A stretch of 7,357 nucleotides of DNA from an uncultured Sphingorhabdus sp. (GTDB lineage Bacteria > Pseudomonadota > Alphaproteobacteria > Sphingomonadales > Sphingomonadaceae). The stretch covers positions 1 to 7,357 of the forward strand of contig CALMYW010000168.1 of the NCBI GenBank assembly GCA_937873665.1, read 5' to 3'. A model generated the notes under the pieces. The model searched no databases, was not told where the DNA came from, and saw only the letters and a list, made by a program, of their open reading frames with translations. Below are positions 1 to 5,498 of this stretch, piece after piece. Numbering within the stretch: position 1 is the first letter of the stretch; every line of letters begins with the position of its first letter. The position numbers were made by a program, and so were the translations under genes.

Positions 1-93
1 CGCCTCGAATTTTCGGTTTACTGGCGCGAAGACAATGACAATCCGGCGCTGCAACGCTTCTTTACCCTGATCAACGAGCGTTACCCCGTCTGA
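1..93 (+). CDS. LysR-family transcriptional regulator, C-terminal fragment (5' end outside window)
   Basis: An open frame enters from the left edge and ends at TGA 91-93, giving 30 residues that include VYWREDNDNPALQRFFTLI and end in ERYPV. The pattern of a strand with an aromatic-Trp-Arg core followed by 'NPALQRFF..I' resembles the last strand and helix of the effector-binding domain of LysR-type regulators. LysR genes are also often found beside the DUF2274 end of trb operons in alphaproteobacterial elements. The DNA-binding N-terminus is not in the window, so the family call rests on this tail and on context. It is convergent with the trb operon and its last 13 bases overlap the 3' end of the DUF2274 gene. 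Whether it regulates transfer or is only a neighbour cannot be seen here. Confidence 0.6.
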   Translation, partial: RLEFSVYWREDNDNPALQRFFTLINERYPV

Positions 94-308
94 GGTGTCT
101 TGCGCGCTTTGGCAAAAGCCCGGTCAGTTGCGATAAACCGCTCAAGCATGGGCGGAATAAGCCGCTCGGCGGTCGGCGCACCTTTGGCATCCCCGCCGTT
201 TACGGCGAGCGCATAAGCCACCAGATCGCGGTGAAGCCGGGCAGAGAGCTCCAAGGTCAGCCGCACCGGCTTTTCATCGGCCAGATCAGCCAGTTTGAGA
301 CGGGTCAT
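81..308 (-). CDS. DUF2274 domain-containing protein, last gene of the trb operon
   Basis: A 75-residue soluble protein with no signal peptide or membrane segment. It has the features of the DUF2274 family, a small protein of unknown function that commonly follows trbI in P-type transfer operons: an N-terminal KLADLADEKPVRLTLEL segment, an LHRDLVAYA helix (about 25-33), and a second half with ERLIPPMLERFIATDRAFAKA (about 48-67). A short strand ending in TLEL followed by two helices is reminiscent of a ribbon-helix-helix fold, so a DNA-binding or regulatory role is possible, but that is inference. The ATG (306-308) overlaps the trbI stop by four bases and is preceded by a strong AGGAGG, which fixes the start. 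The stop at 81-83 lies inside the convergent LysR-like gene. The gene appears complete. Confidence 0.85.
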   Translation of the reverse strand: MTRLKLADLADEKPVRLTLELSARLHRDLVAYALAVNGGDAKGAPTAERLIPPMLERFIATDRAFAKARKTPQTG

Positions 309-1630
309 CGCGTTCCTCCTGCAGGCACAGGTTCGAGCACCAGATCGCGCGTCACGATGATGCGCAGCGAAAATCCGGGGCGCACGGTCAGTGTCGGCGG
401 CACGTTCAATTGCCGCTGCACGACCTGCCTGCCGGTCTGGCTTATGGTGTCCTGCGTGCCGAAACGCAGCGCCCGAATGAGATCGCTATCACCGTTCGAG
501 ATGAGCTCTGTACCAGCGCCCAGCAATGTCGAAATGAGCGCGGCCTTGAGCATGTTGCCCCAATGATAGTTGGTCTGGTCTTCAAGGCCGGCCATACCGG
601 CAGCATCAGCGCCGGGCAGGCGATCAAGCAGGATCGATTGACCTCCGGGAAGGATGAGGCGGTCCCACGCCAGCAGCACGCGGTTCTGTCCGGCGGCTAC
701 GTCGCTGTCATATTCACCGATCAGCCTTGAGCCTTGGGGGATCAGGAGGATCCGGCCGGTGGGGCTGTCATAGACGTTCTGCGTAACCTGCGCTGTGATC
801 TGACCTGGAAGGTCGGACCGGATGCCGGTTATGAGCGCTGCCGGTATCACGCTTCCGGCCTGCACAACGTAAGGCGATGCAAGGCGCATGATGCGCTCAG
901 GGCTTTCCGTGCTGCGGTTGCCGCGCTGTCCGAGAAATGCGCGGCGGCTTGACGTGGCTGTTGGTGCAGACGGTTGAGCTGGATCCGCACCTGGTATCGA
1001 AGCTGATGGCGCTGGCCCTACTGCGGTTGCAGACCGACTGTCGTTCGTTCCGGTCTCTCCGGCAAGAAACAGGCGACTGGTCCGGGCGCTGTCACGCTCC
1101 TGCGCCGCGCGCTCACGCGCTTGCTCGGCGGCGGCAATCCGCGGATCGGGCTGTCCTGCGGCCGGGGCGGTGCCAATGGGCGGGATCGGGACATTTTGCC
1201 CGCGCTGCTGCGCGGCAACGATCGGGCCGCCGAGATCACCGGGAAGTGCAGGCCCCAACTTGGGCACGTCGCCGTAGTTGGCAGGCGCACCGTTGACCGA
1301 GTCCGCGCGGTTGCGGCTGTTCGTGTCGTAGAGATTCTCGGCTGGCGCGTGGTTCTTGGGCTGAAGTGCGTAGATCAGCGAACCGCCAATCCCGACGCTG
1401 GCGATGACGCCAAGGATTGCCAGTGCCTTGCGCGACAAGCGCATGACGCGCGGCGGTTCCCCGCCAAGGCGAAACCCGTCGGGGTTGGCCGGTGCAACCG
1501 GGCGCTCGTCGTCAGGCTCATCGCCTTCGGCATCGACCTCAACGTCAGTTTCAACGTCGGTCTCGACGTCAGCCTCAACAATCCGGTTGGTGACCGGTGG
1601 CACGCCATCATCCTGCGGTCGCGTGTTCAT
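305..1630 (-). CDS. trbI: TrbI, VirB10-like channel scaffold protein
   Basis: TrbI/VirB10 spans the envelope and links the inner-membrane ATPases to the outer-membrane pore of the conjugation channel. The 441-residue protein has an acidic cytoplasmic tail (1-60), one membrane segment (about 69-89, KALAILGVIASVGIGG), a Pro/Ala-rich periplasmic linker (about 125-240) containing a charged, probably helical stretch (164-184), and the conserved VirB10 C-terminal beta-barrel domain from about 250 to 433. That domain includes the family signatures VVQAGSVIPAALITGIRSDL, LLIPQGSRLIGEYDS, DRLILPGG and, near the end, RPGFSLRIIVTRDLVL. The segment around 358-378 (GNMLKAALISTLLGAGTEL) fits the outer-membrane antenna helices known in VirB10 proteins. 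The tail carries four DVET-like repeats (residues 21-36), an odd feature. The ATG overlaps the trbG stop by four bases and has GGAG six bases upstream. Confidence 0.96.
   Translation of the reverse strand: MNTRPQDDGVPPVTNRIVEADVETDVETDVEVDAEGDEPDDERPVAPANPDGFRLGGEPPRVMRLSRKALAILGVIASVGIGGSLIYALQPKNHAPAENLYDTNSRNRADSVNGAPANYGDVPKLGPALPGDLGGPIVAAQQRGQNVPIPPIGTAPAAGQPDPRIAAAEQARERAAQERDSARTSRLFLAGETGTNDSRSATAVGPAPSASIPGADPAQPSAPTATSSRRAFLGQRGNRSTESPERIMRLASPYVVQAGSVIPAALITGIRSDLPGQITAQVTQNVYDSPTGRILLIPQGSRLIGEYDSDVAAGQNRVLLAWDRLILPGGQSILLDRLPGADAAGMAGLEDQTNYHWGNMLKAALISTLLGAGTELISNGDSDLIRALRFGTQDTISQTGRQVVQRQLNVPPTLTVRPGFSLRIIVTRDLVLEPVPAGGTR
313..320 (-). promoter_or_regulatory. Ribosome binding site of the DUF2274 gene
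   Basis: Reads AGGAGGAA on the minus strand, just upstream of the ATG at 306-308 and inside the end of trbI. It is the strongest ribosome site in the window and fixes the start. It suggests that this last gene is translated at a substantial level in its own right, not only by coupling. Confidence 0.75.
1523..1570 (-). repeat. Four tandem 12-base units encoding an acidic repeat in TrbI
   Basis: Four in-frame 12-base units read on the minus strand as DVET, DVET, DVEV and DAEG. Units one and two encode the same peptide but differ at three synonymous third positions (GTC/GTT, GAG/GAA, ACC/ACT). They are therefore not a fresh slippage product, and the acidic peptide seems to have been kept. With the flanks, residues 19-42 hold 14 Asp or Glu in 24 positions. 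Confidence 0.85.
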
Positions 1631-2544
1631 GAGCGGCTCCGGCGGCGTGCGCGTTCACGCTCAATGCGAACCTGCTTGGCGCTGTTGCCTGCGCCAAGCC
1701 GCAATTCCGCACGCTCAAACAGCCGGTCGACAACCATATACCGGCCTTGCACACGGTAGTTCACCAGCTCAGCTGCCTGGTCCGCGCCGATCACGAACAG
1801 CGGCGGCATATCGCCGCTCGCAATGTCGCCCGGAAACTCGATGAACACCTGCCGGCCATCATCGAACACCCGCACTGGTCGCCATCCGGGATGATCGCCC
1901 CCGATGCGGTAGCGAAAGTTCAGGCTTGAGAAGTCGATACCCGACGCCACCGGTGCCGTGCGTTCACGCTCGGCCTCGGCAGTACGCAGGGCGATCAAGG
2001 CGTCCTGCGGATAGGTCCAGGAGACTGCGGCCATATAGGTCGAGTTCGTCGCGCTGAGTTCGAGATGATAGGTGCGCCGATTGGTATTGATGATGAGGTT
2101 GGTGCGAATGTCGGCCCGCGTCGGCTTGACGAGGATGTGAACGCGGCGCGCTGCTCCGGCACCGCTCACCGTGTCGCCGATGATCCAGCGGACCGTATCG
2201 CCCGATGCGACCGGCCCCGGTCCAACGAGTTCTTCGCCTTCCTGGAGCATGATGTCGGTAATCTGCCCCGGTGCGGTGTAAATCTGGAACAGGGCTCCAT
2301 CGGTATAGGCATATTGCTGGATGGCATTGAAATAGCTGGTGCGCTCCGGTTCCACGCGCGCTGCGGCGTTGGCCCTACCAACACGGGTGCGCGGGTCGGC
2401 AGGCTCAACGGTCTGCGCCGATGTAGCAGGAATTGCATGGGGCTGAGCGCGCTGTTCGCGCGCCATGGCTTGGGCAGGGATGCAGATCAGTGTTACCGCT
2501 GAGAGCATAATCGATGTGCGCAGGGCGCGCGTCGGGCGGATCAT
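1627..2544 (-). CDS. trbG: TrbG, VirB9-like outer-membrane core protein
   Basis: TrbG/VirB9 (CagX family) is a periplasmic protein that, with TrbI, builds the outer-membrane core complex of the transfer channel. The 305-residue protein begins with a Sec signal peptide (basic RPTRALR, hydrophobic 11-23, likely cleavage near AQAMA, 25-29). The N-terminal beta domain (about 75-180) contains AYTDGALFQIYTAPGQITDI, GDTVRWIIGD, ILVKPTRADIRTNLIINTNR and YHLELSAT, all typical of the family. The C-terminal domain (about 207-285) contains NFRYRIGG, WRPVRVFDDGRQVFIEFP and YRVQGRYMVVDRLFERAELRLG, followed by a very basic tail (RIERERARRRSRS). The one Cys in the signal region (21) is not in a lipobox, so it is not predicted to be a lipoprotein. 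The start has AAAGGAG eight bases upstream and overlaps the trbF stop by four bases. The length is normal for the family. Confidence 0.96.
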   Translation of the reverse strand: MIRPTRALRTSIMLSAVTLICIPAQAMAREQRAQPHAIPATSAQTVEPADPRTRVGRANAAARVEPERTSYFNAIQQYAYTDGALFQIYTAPGQITDIMLQEGEELVGPGPVASGDTVRWIIGDTVSGAGAARRVHILVKPTRADIRTNLIINTNRRTYHLELSATNSTYMAAVSWTYPQDALIALRTAEAERERTAPVASGIDFSSLNFRYRIGGDHPGWRPVRVFDDGRQVFIEFPGDIASGDMPPLFVIGADQAAELVNYRVQGRYMVVDRLFERAELRLGAGNSAKQVRIERERARRRSRS

Positions 2545-3224
2545 TGGCTAAGCTCCTTTGACCAGTTGATGGCGTTGATGAACAGGCCGAGCGGATTCTT
2601 GCGCAGGGCATCGGGGGTGCGTGGTGGCTGCACGACGGTGGTCAGGATCGCTGACCACCGCGAGGTTTCGAGGAGTGCGCCATCCTGGTAACGCCGCTCG
2701 GTCCAGCCGACGCGAAAGCTGTCGTTCGACGCACGAACGACGCTCGACACATCGACCGCGACCTGCACCTTGCCGACTTGGGCGAAGGGATCGTTGTTGC
2801 GCGCATAGTCGTTGAGCGCCTGCGCGCCGCGGTCGGTGGTGAAGTCGTAAGCCCTGAGCCAGTCTTGCCGCAGCACGATCGGATCGGCGGGAATGGCGCG
2901 CACCTGTTCGATGAAGCGAGCAAGGTGGAACGCCATCTGCGGGTCGGTCGGGCGATAATCGACATCGGCAGGCGCGATGGCCTGTGCCTGGCCGAGCTTG
3001 TCGACCTCGACCACCCAGGGCGTGATCGTGCCGCGCGCCGATTGCCAGACGAGACCGCCTGCCAGCCCTCCCGAAAGCGCAAGGCAACCGAAGAAGGCGA
3101 GCCGCCAGTTTTTCGCCTGCACCCGGGCTGAACCGATGCGGTCGTCCCAGACCTGGGCGGCGCGTTGATAGGGCGTGACGGGCTCGGGACTGGTCCCGTA
3201 GCGGATAGAGGGGCGTCGAAACAT
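2541..3224 (-). CDS. trbF: TrbF, VirB8-like inner-membrane assembly protein
   Basis: TrbF is the P-type counterpart of VirB8, a bitopic inner-membrane protein whose periplasmic domain helps nucleate the secretion channel. The 227-residue protein has a cytoplasmic head with the family signature PYQRAAQVWDDRIGSARVQA (18-37), a single membrane segment (about 42-60) and a periplasmic NTF2-like domain (about 65-222). The domain shows TPWVVEVDKLG, the DWLRAYDFTTDRGAQALNDYA helix region near 121-141, RVGWTERRYQDG and the closing NPLGLFINAINWSKEL (210-225), which is characteristic of TrbF. There is no cleavable signal peptide, as expected. The ATG is preceded by AAAAGGA six bases upstream, and 21 bases separate it from the trbL stop, the widest junction in the operon. 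The stop overlaps the trbG start by four bases. Confidence 0.96.
   Translation of the reverse strand: MFRRPSIRYGTSPEPVTPYQRAAQVWDDRIGSARVQAKNWRLAFFGCLALSGGLAGGLVWQSARGTITPWVVEVDKLGQAQAIAPADVDYRPTDPQMAFHLARFIEQVRAIPADPIVLRQDWLRAYDFTTDRGAQALNDYARNNDPFAQVGKVQVAVDVSSVVRASNDSFRVGWTERRYQDGALLETSRWSAILTTVVQPPRTPDALRKNPLGLFINAINWSKELSQ
2553..2559 (-). promoter_or_regulatory. Ribosome binding site of trbG
   Basis: Reads AAAGGAG on the minus strand, eight bases before the trbG ATG, within the last codons of trbF. It supports the start that begins directly with a signal peptide. Confidence 0.75.
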
Positions 3225-3230
3225 GTCGGA

Positions 3231-3237
3231 TCCTTTT
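3231..3237 (-). promoter_or_regulatory. Ribosome binding site of trbF in the only real intergenic gap
   Basis: Reads AAAAGGA on the minus strand, six bases before the trbF ATG. It fills most of the 21-base gap after the trbL stop, so trbF probably initiates independently. I see no promoter or terminator in this gap. Confidence 0.75.
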
Positions 3238-3245
3238 CGGAAGTT

Positions 3246-4526
3246 TCAGCTTTTGTCGGAGATGTCGGGGCCAGAGCCGCCGCCGTGGCTGTCGCCGCCC
3301 TTGAGGGTATGCGAGGCCATGTTGGCACCCTGCGTCATCGCCTGACGCCGCTTCATCGCGGTGGCCCATGCAGGAGGGCCATCGGCGGCGCCGGTCGCTG
3401 CCGCATTGGCGGGCGTCCCGGCCTTGCCAGCGGCATAGTTCGCCTTGAGGCTGTCCGCGGCCCGGAGAAGCGGCGAAATCGCGCCGCTAGCAGCTGATTT
3501 TGCGACATTGGCGAGACCGGAGGCTGCTGCGGCCCGTCCGGTCTTGCCCGCGGCGCCGGCTGCATAGGCACCCGATGCGCCGCCTGCGGCGCGGGCACCA
3601 CTCGCGCCCGCGCCCGCCATGGCCGAGCCGGCGGCACCCGCAGCAAGCTTGGCGCCTGCGATACCGCCCGCAATCGTCGCGCCAGCAGCGATCGCAGTGC
3701 CTGCGGCCGCACCTGCGCCGAGCTGCGGTCCGCCCGAAACAATGCCGTTGGCGATGCTGGGACCAAAGATACCAAGGCCAAGCAAAGTCAGCGCCGCGAG
3801 CGCAATCGCCATGACCTGCTGGATGTCGGGTTCGACCCCGAGTCCGGCATTGATGAACTGCGTGAAGAGGGTCGTGCCAATGCCGGTGATGACGGCAAGC
3901 ACGAGCACTTTGATGCCGGAGGAAATGATGTGGCCAAGGACGCGCTCGGCCATGAAGGCGGTGCGCCCGAAAAAGGCGAACGGCAGCAGCACAAAGCCGG
4001 CGAGCGTCACCAGTTTGAACTCGATGATGGTGACGAAGACCTGGATCGCCAGCACGAAGAAGGCGATGACGACGATCAGCCAGGAAATCAGCAGGATCAG
4101 GATCTGCACGAAATTGGTGAACAGACCCACCGGCCCGACAAGATCGGCGGTGGCGTCGAGCAGCGGTTGTCCGGCATCAAGACCGGTTGCGGCCACAACG
4201 CCGGGGCGCATGAAATCGCCGATGGCCATGCCGCTGCCACTGGCCTGCAGGCCAAGCCCGGCAAAGCTCTGGAGCATGATGCCAGCGAGATTGGAGAAGT
4301 TGCCGATGATGAAGGCGAAAGTGCCGATGTAGAGCGTCTTCTTGATCAGGCGCTGCAGCACATCTTCATCGGTGCCCCAGGCCCAGAACAAGGCTGCTAT
4401 GGTCACGTCGATGACGATGAGGGTGGTCGACAGGAAGCCGACCTCACCGCCGAGCAGGCCGAAGCCGCTGTCGATATATTGGGTGAAGACCGTCAGAAAC
4501 TGGTCGATGACGCCGGTATCATTCAT
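3246..4526 (-). CDS. trbL: TrbL, VirB6-like polytopic inner-membrane channel protein
   Basis: TrbL is the P-type analogue of VirB6, thought to form part of the inner-membrane passage for DNA and pilin. The 426-residue protein has two very different halves. The first (1-260) is hydrophobic, with membrane segments at about 31-49, 65-85, 137-167 (probably two), 172-187, 203-222 and 237-256. It carries the family patterns FALWAWGTDED-like (AALFWAWGTDEDVLQRLIKK), ATADLVGPVG and EFKLVTLAGFVLLPFAFFGR. The motif IFGPSIANGIVSGGPQLGAG (253-272) leads into the second half, a long Ala/Gly-rich low-complexity region (about 268-382). The end is the conserved short tail PPAWATAMKRRQAMTQGANM followed by a His/Gly/Asp-rich stretch, also typical of TrbL. 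The ATG overlaps the trbK stop by four bases, with GGAAGGGA upstream. Confidence 0.95.
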   Translation of the reverse strand: MNDTGVIDQFLTVFTQYIDSGFGLLGGEVGFLSTTLIVIDVTIAALFWAWGTDEDVLQRLIKKTLYIGTFAFIIGNFSNLAGIMLQSFAGLGLQASGSGMAIGDFMRPGVVAATGLDAGQPLLDATADLVGPVGLFTNFVQILILLISWLIVVIAFFVLAIQVFVTIIEFKLVTLAGFVLLPFAFFGRTAFMAERVLGHIISSGIKVLVLAVITGIGTTLFTQFINAGLGVEPDIQQVMAIALAALTLLGLGIFGPSIANGIVSGGPQLGAGAAAGTAIAAGATIAGGIAGAKLAAGAAGSAMAGAGASGARAAGGASGAYAAGAAGKTGRAAAASGLANVAKSAASGAISPLLRAADSLKANYAAGKAGTPANAAATGAADGPPAWATAMKRRQAMTQGANMASHTLKGGDSHGGGSGPDISDKS

Positions 4527-4777
4527 GGCTGCCGGTCCCTTCCATGGAAAAATCGGCGGCGCTCAGCTTCCCAGACCGCATCGCATCCCGATTCCGGCAT
4601 GGTGATCGTGCTGCAGCGCTTGAGTTCTGCGGCGTGAGGGTTCGGAGATCCTGTCTCGTCCGCGACATAGGTCGTTGTGTCGTGCCGAGCCGGCGGCCGC
4701 GTTGCCGAAACAACCGCGACCGCGATCAGCAATCCGCCAAAAGCGGCGGCTGCCGCCAGCTTGACCGACCGGCTCAT
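4523..4777 (-). CDS. trbK: TrbK-type putative entry-exclusion protein (TrbK-alt)
   Basis: An 84-residue protein between trbJ and trbL, the usual place of trbK, whose RP4 product makes a plasmid-bearing cell a poor recipient for the same plasmid. It begins SRSVKLAAAAAFGGLLIAVA, a basic start plus a membrane segment or uncleaved signal (about 6-24). A short periplasmic part follows with two cysteines (55 and 65) in LKRCSTITMPESGCDAVW and a closing WEAERRRFF (69-77), the hallmark of the alternative TrbK family found in such operons. There is no lipobox, unlike the lipoprotein TrbK of RP4. I chose the ATG at 4775-4777 because it follows the trbJ stop by one base; the open frame continues 34 codons upstream, but that part is arginine-rich trbJ shadow. 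The ribosome site is weak (GGAA), suggesting coupled translation. The family call is good; the exclusion role is inferred. Confidence 0.85.
   Translation of the reverse strand: MSRSVKLAAAAAFGGLLIAVAVVSATRPPARHDTTTYVADETGSPNPHAAELKRCSTITMPESGCDAVWEAERRRFFHGRDRQP
4536..4543 (-). promoter_or_regulatory. Ribosome binding site of trbL
   Basis: Reads GGAAGGGA on the minus strand, nine bases before the trbL ATG and inside the 3' end of trbK. It supports the ATG that overlaps the trbK stop. Confidence 0.7.
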
Positions 4778-4778
4778 G

Positions 4779-5498
4779 TCAGTTCCGGGTCCGGAAGCGG
4801 CGGAAACGCTCGCGGCCCTCGGCCTCGGTCGCGGCATTGCGCGCGGCCTCGATCGACTGCGCGCGGCCCTGCGCCGCAATGGCGGCGGTCAGATCGGCCA
4901 GTTGCTGGGTTTGCAAAGCCAGTAGCTGATTGCCGGCCTGTGCCGCCTGCAAAGCCCCGGTCGCTGACTGGCTGGCGCCGACCAGTGTCGTGATCGAGCT
5001 GCGGGTCGCACCCAGATTGCCGACGATCCCGGCCTGCACCTTCATGGCATCTTCGAAGGCGCCGACGCTGTCCTGCCAGCGCGCATTGGCGTTGGCGACC
5101 ATCTGGGCTTGCCCGCCGGTCAGTGCCGCCCCCTTGTAACGGCCGTTGAACACCTGCTGCACGTCGGTCACGTCATAGGCGATGCGCTGGGCCTGGTTCA
5201 GCAACTGGCGGGTCTGGTCGACCTGTTGCTGCAGCGTCTGGATCGTCGAGACCGGCAGACTGGCAAGATTGCGGGCCTCGTTGATGAGGCTGGTCGCCTG
5301 GTTCTGGATCTGCTGGATCTGGTTGTTGATCTGCTGCAGCGTCCGGGCGGCGGTCAGCACGTTCTGCGCGTAGTTGCTGGGATCATAGACGATCCCGCCA
5401 AACTGGGCCTGCGCTGGCGCGGCGATCATGGTGCCTGATACCAGCGAAGTGGCGATCGCCGTCGCCATGAGAGCGCGGCGGAGGACGGGTATTTTCAT
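4779..5498 (-). CDS. trbJ: TrbJ, VirB5-like periplasmic/pilus-associated protein
   Basis: TrbJ is the P-type counterpart of VirB5, exported by Sec and thought to act in pilus assembly or at its tip. The 239-residue protein starts with a clear signal peptide (basic KIPVLRR, hydrophobic 9-26, cleavage after AAPAQA near residue 31). The mature protein opens with the family motif FGGIVYDPSNYAQNVLTAAR. A Gln/Asn-rich coiled-coil region (about 50-110, with LQQINNQIQQIQNQATSLIN) follows, then QQVFNGRYKG (about 114-123), RWQDSVGAFEDAMKVQ (140-155) and a long final helix rich in Ala and Gln. The tail is basic (ERFRRFRTRN). The frame is open for a further 76 codons upstream, but those overlap trbE. The ATG at 5496-5498 was chosen because it has an AAGGA site nine bases upstream, starts a proper signal peptide and overlaps the trbE stop by four bases. 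Confidence 0.95.
   Translation of the reverse strand: MKIPVLRRALMATAIATSLVSGTMIAAPAQAQFGGIVYDPSNYAQNVLTAARTLQQINNQIQQIQNQATSLINEARNLASLPVSTIQTLQQQVDQTRQLLNQAQRIAYDVTDVQQVFNGRYKGAALTGGQAQMVANANARWQDSVGAFEDAMKVQAGIVGNLGATRSSITTLVGASQSATGALQAAQAGNQLLALQTQQLADLTAAIAAQGRAQSIEAARNAATEAEGRERFRRFRTRN

Noticed and set aside
106..119. Hairpin GCTTT/AAAGC near the end of the DUF2274 gene as a terminator
   Set aside because: Only five base pairs, inside coding sequence, and no T-tract follows on either strand.
1121..1844. Plus-strand open frames opposite trbI and trbG
   Set aside because: Arg/Ser-rich shadow translations, no ribosome site of note, and fully covered by well-conserved genes on the other strand.
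2482..2484. Cys21 of TrbG as a lipoprotein attachment site
   Set aside because: Residues before it are Thr-Leu-Ile, which lack the small residue needed at -1. A signal peptidase I site near AQAMA fits better.
3619..4637. Two plus-strand open frames of about 235 residues opposite trbL
   Set aside because: Their composition is that of antisense shadows in G+C-rich DNA, they match no family I know, and the opposite strand holds an unmistakable TrbL.
4778..4879. A 34-codon upstream extension of trbK
   Set aside because: It overlaps the end of trbJ in another frame and has Arg/Pro/Ala-rich shadow composition. The inner ATG starts the membrane segment cleanly.
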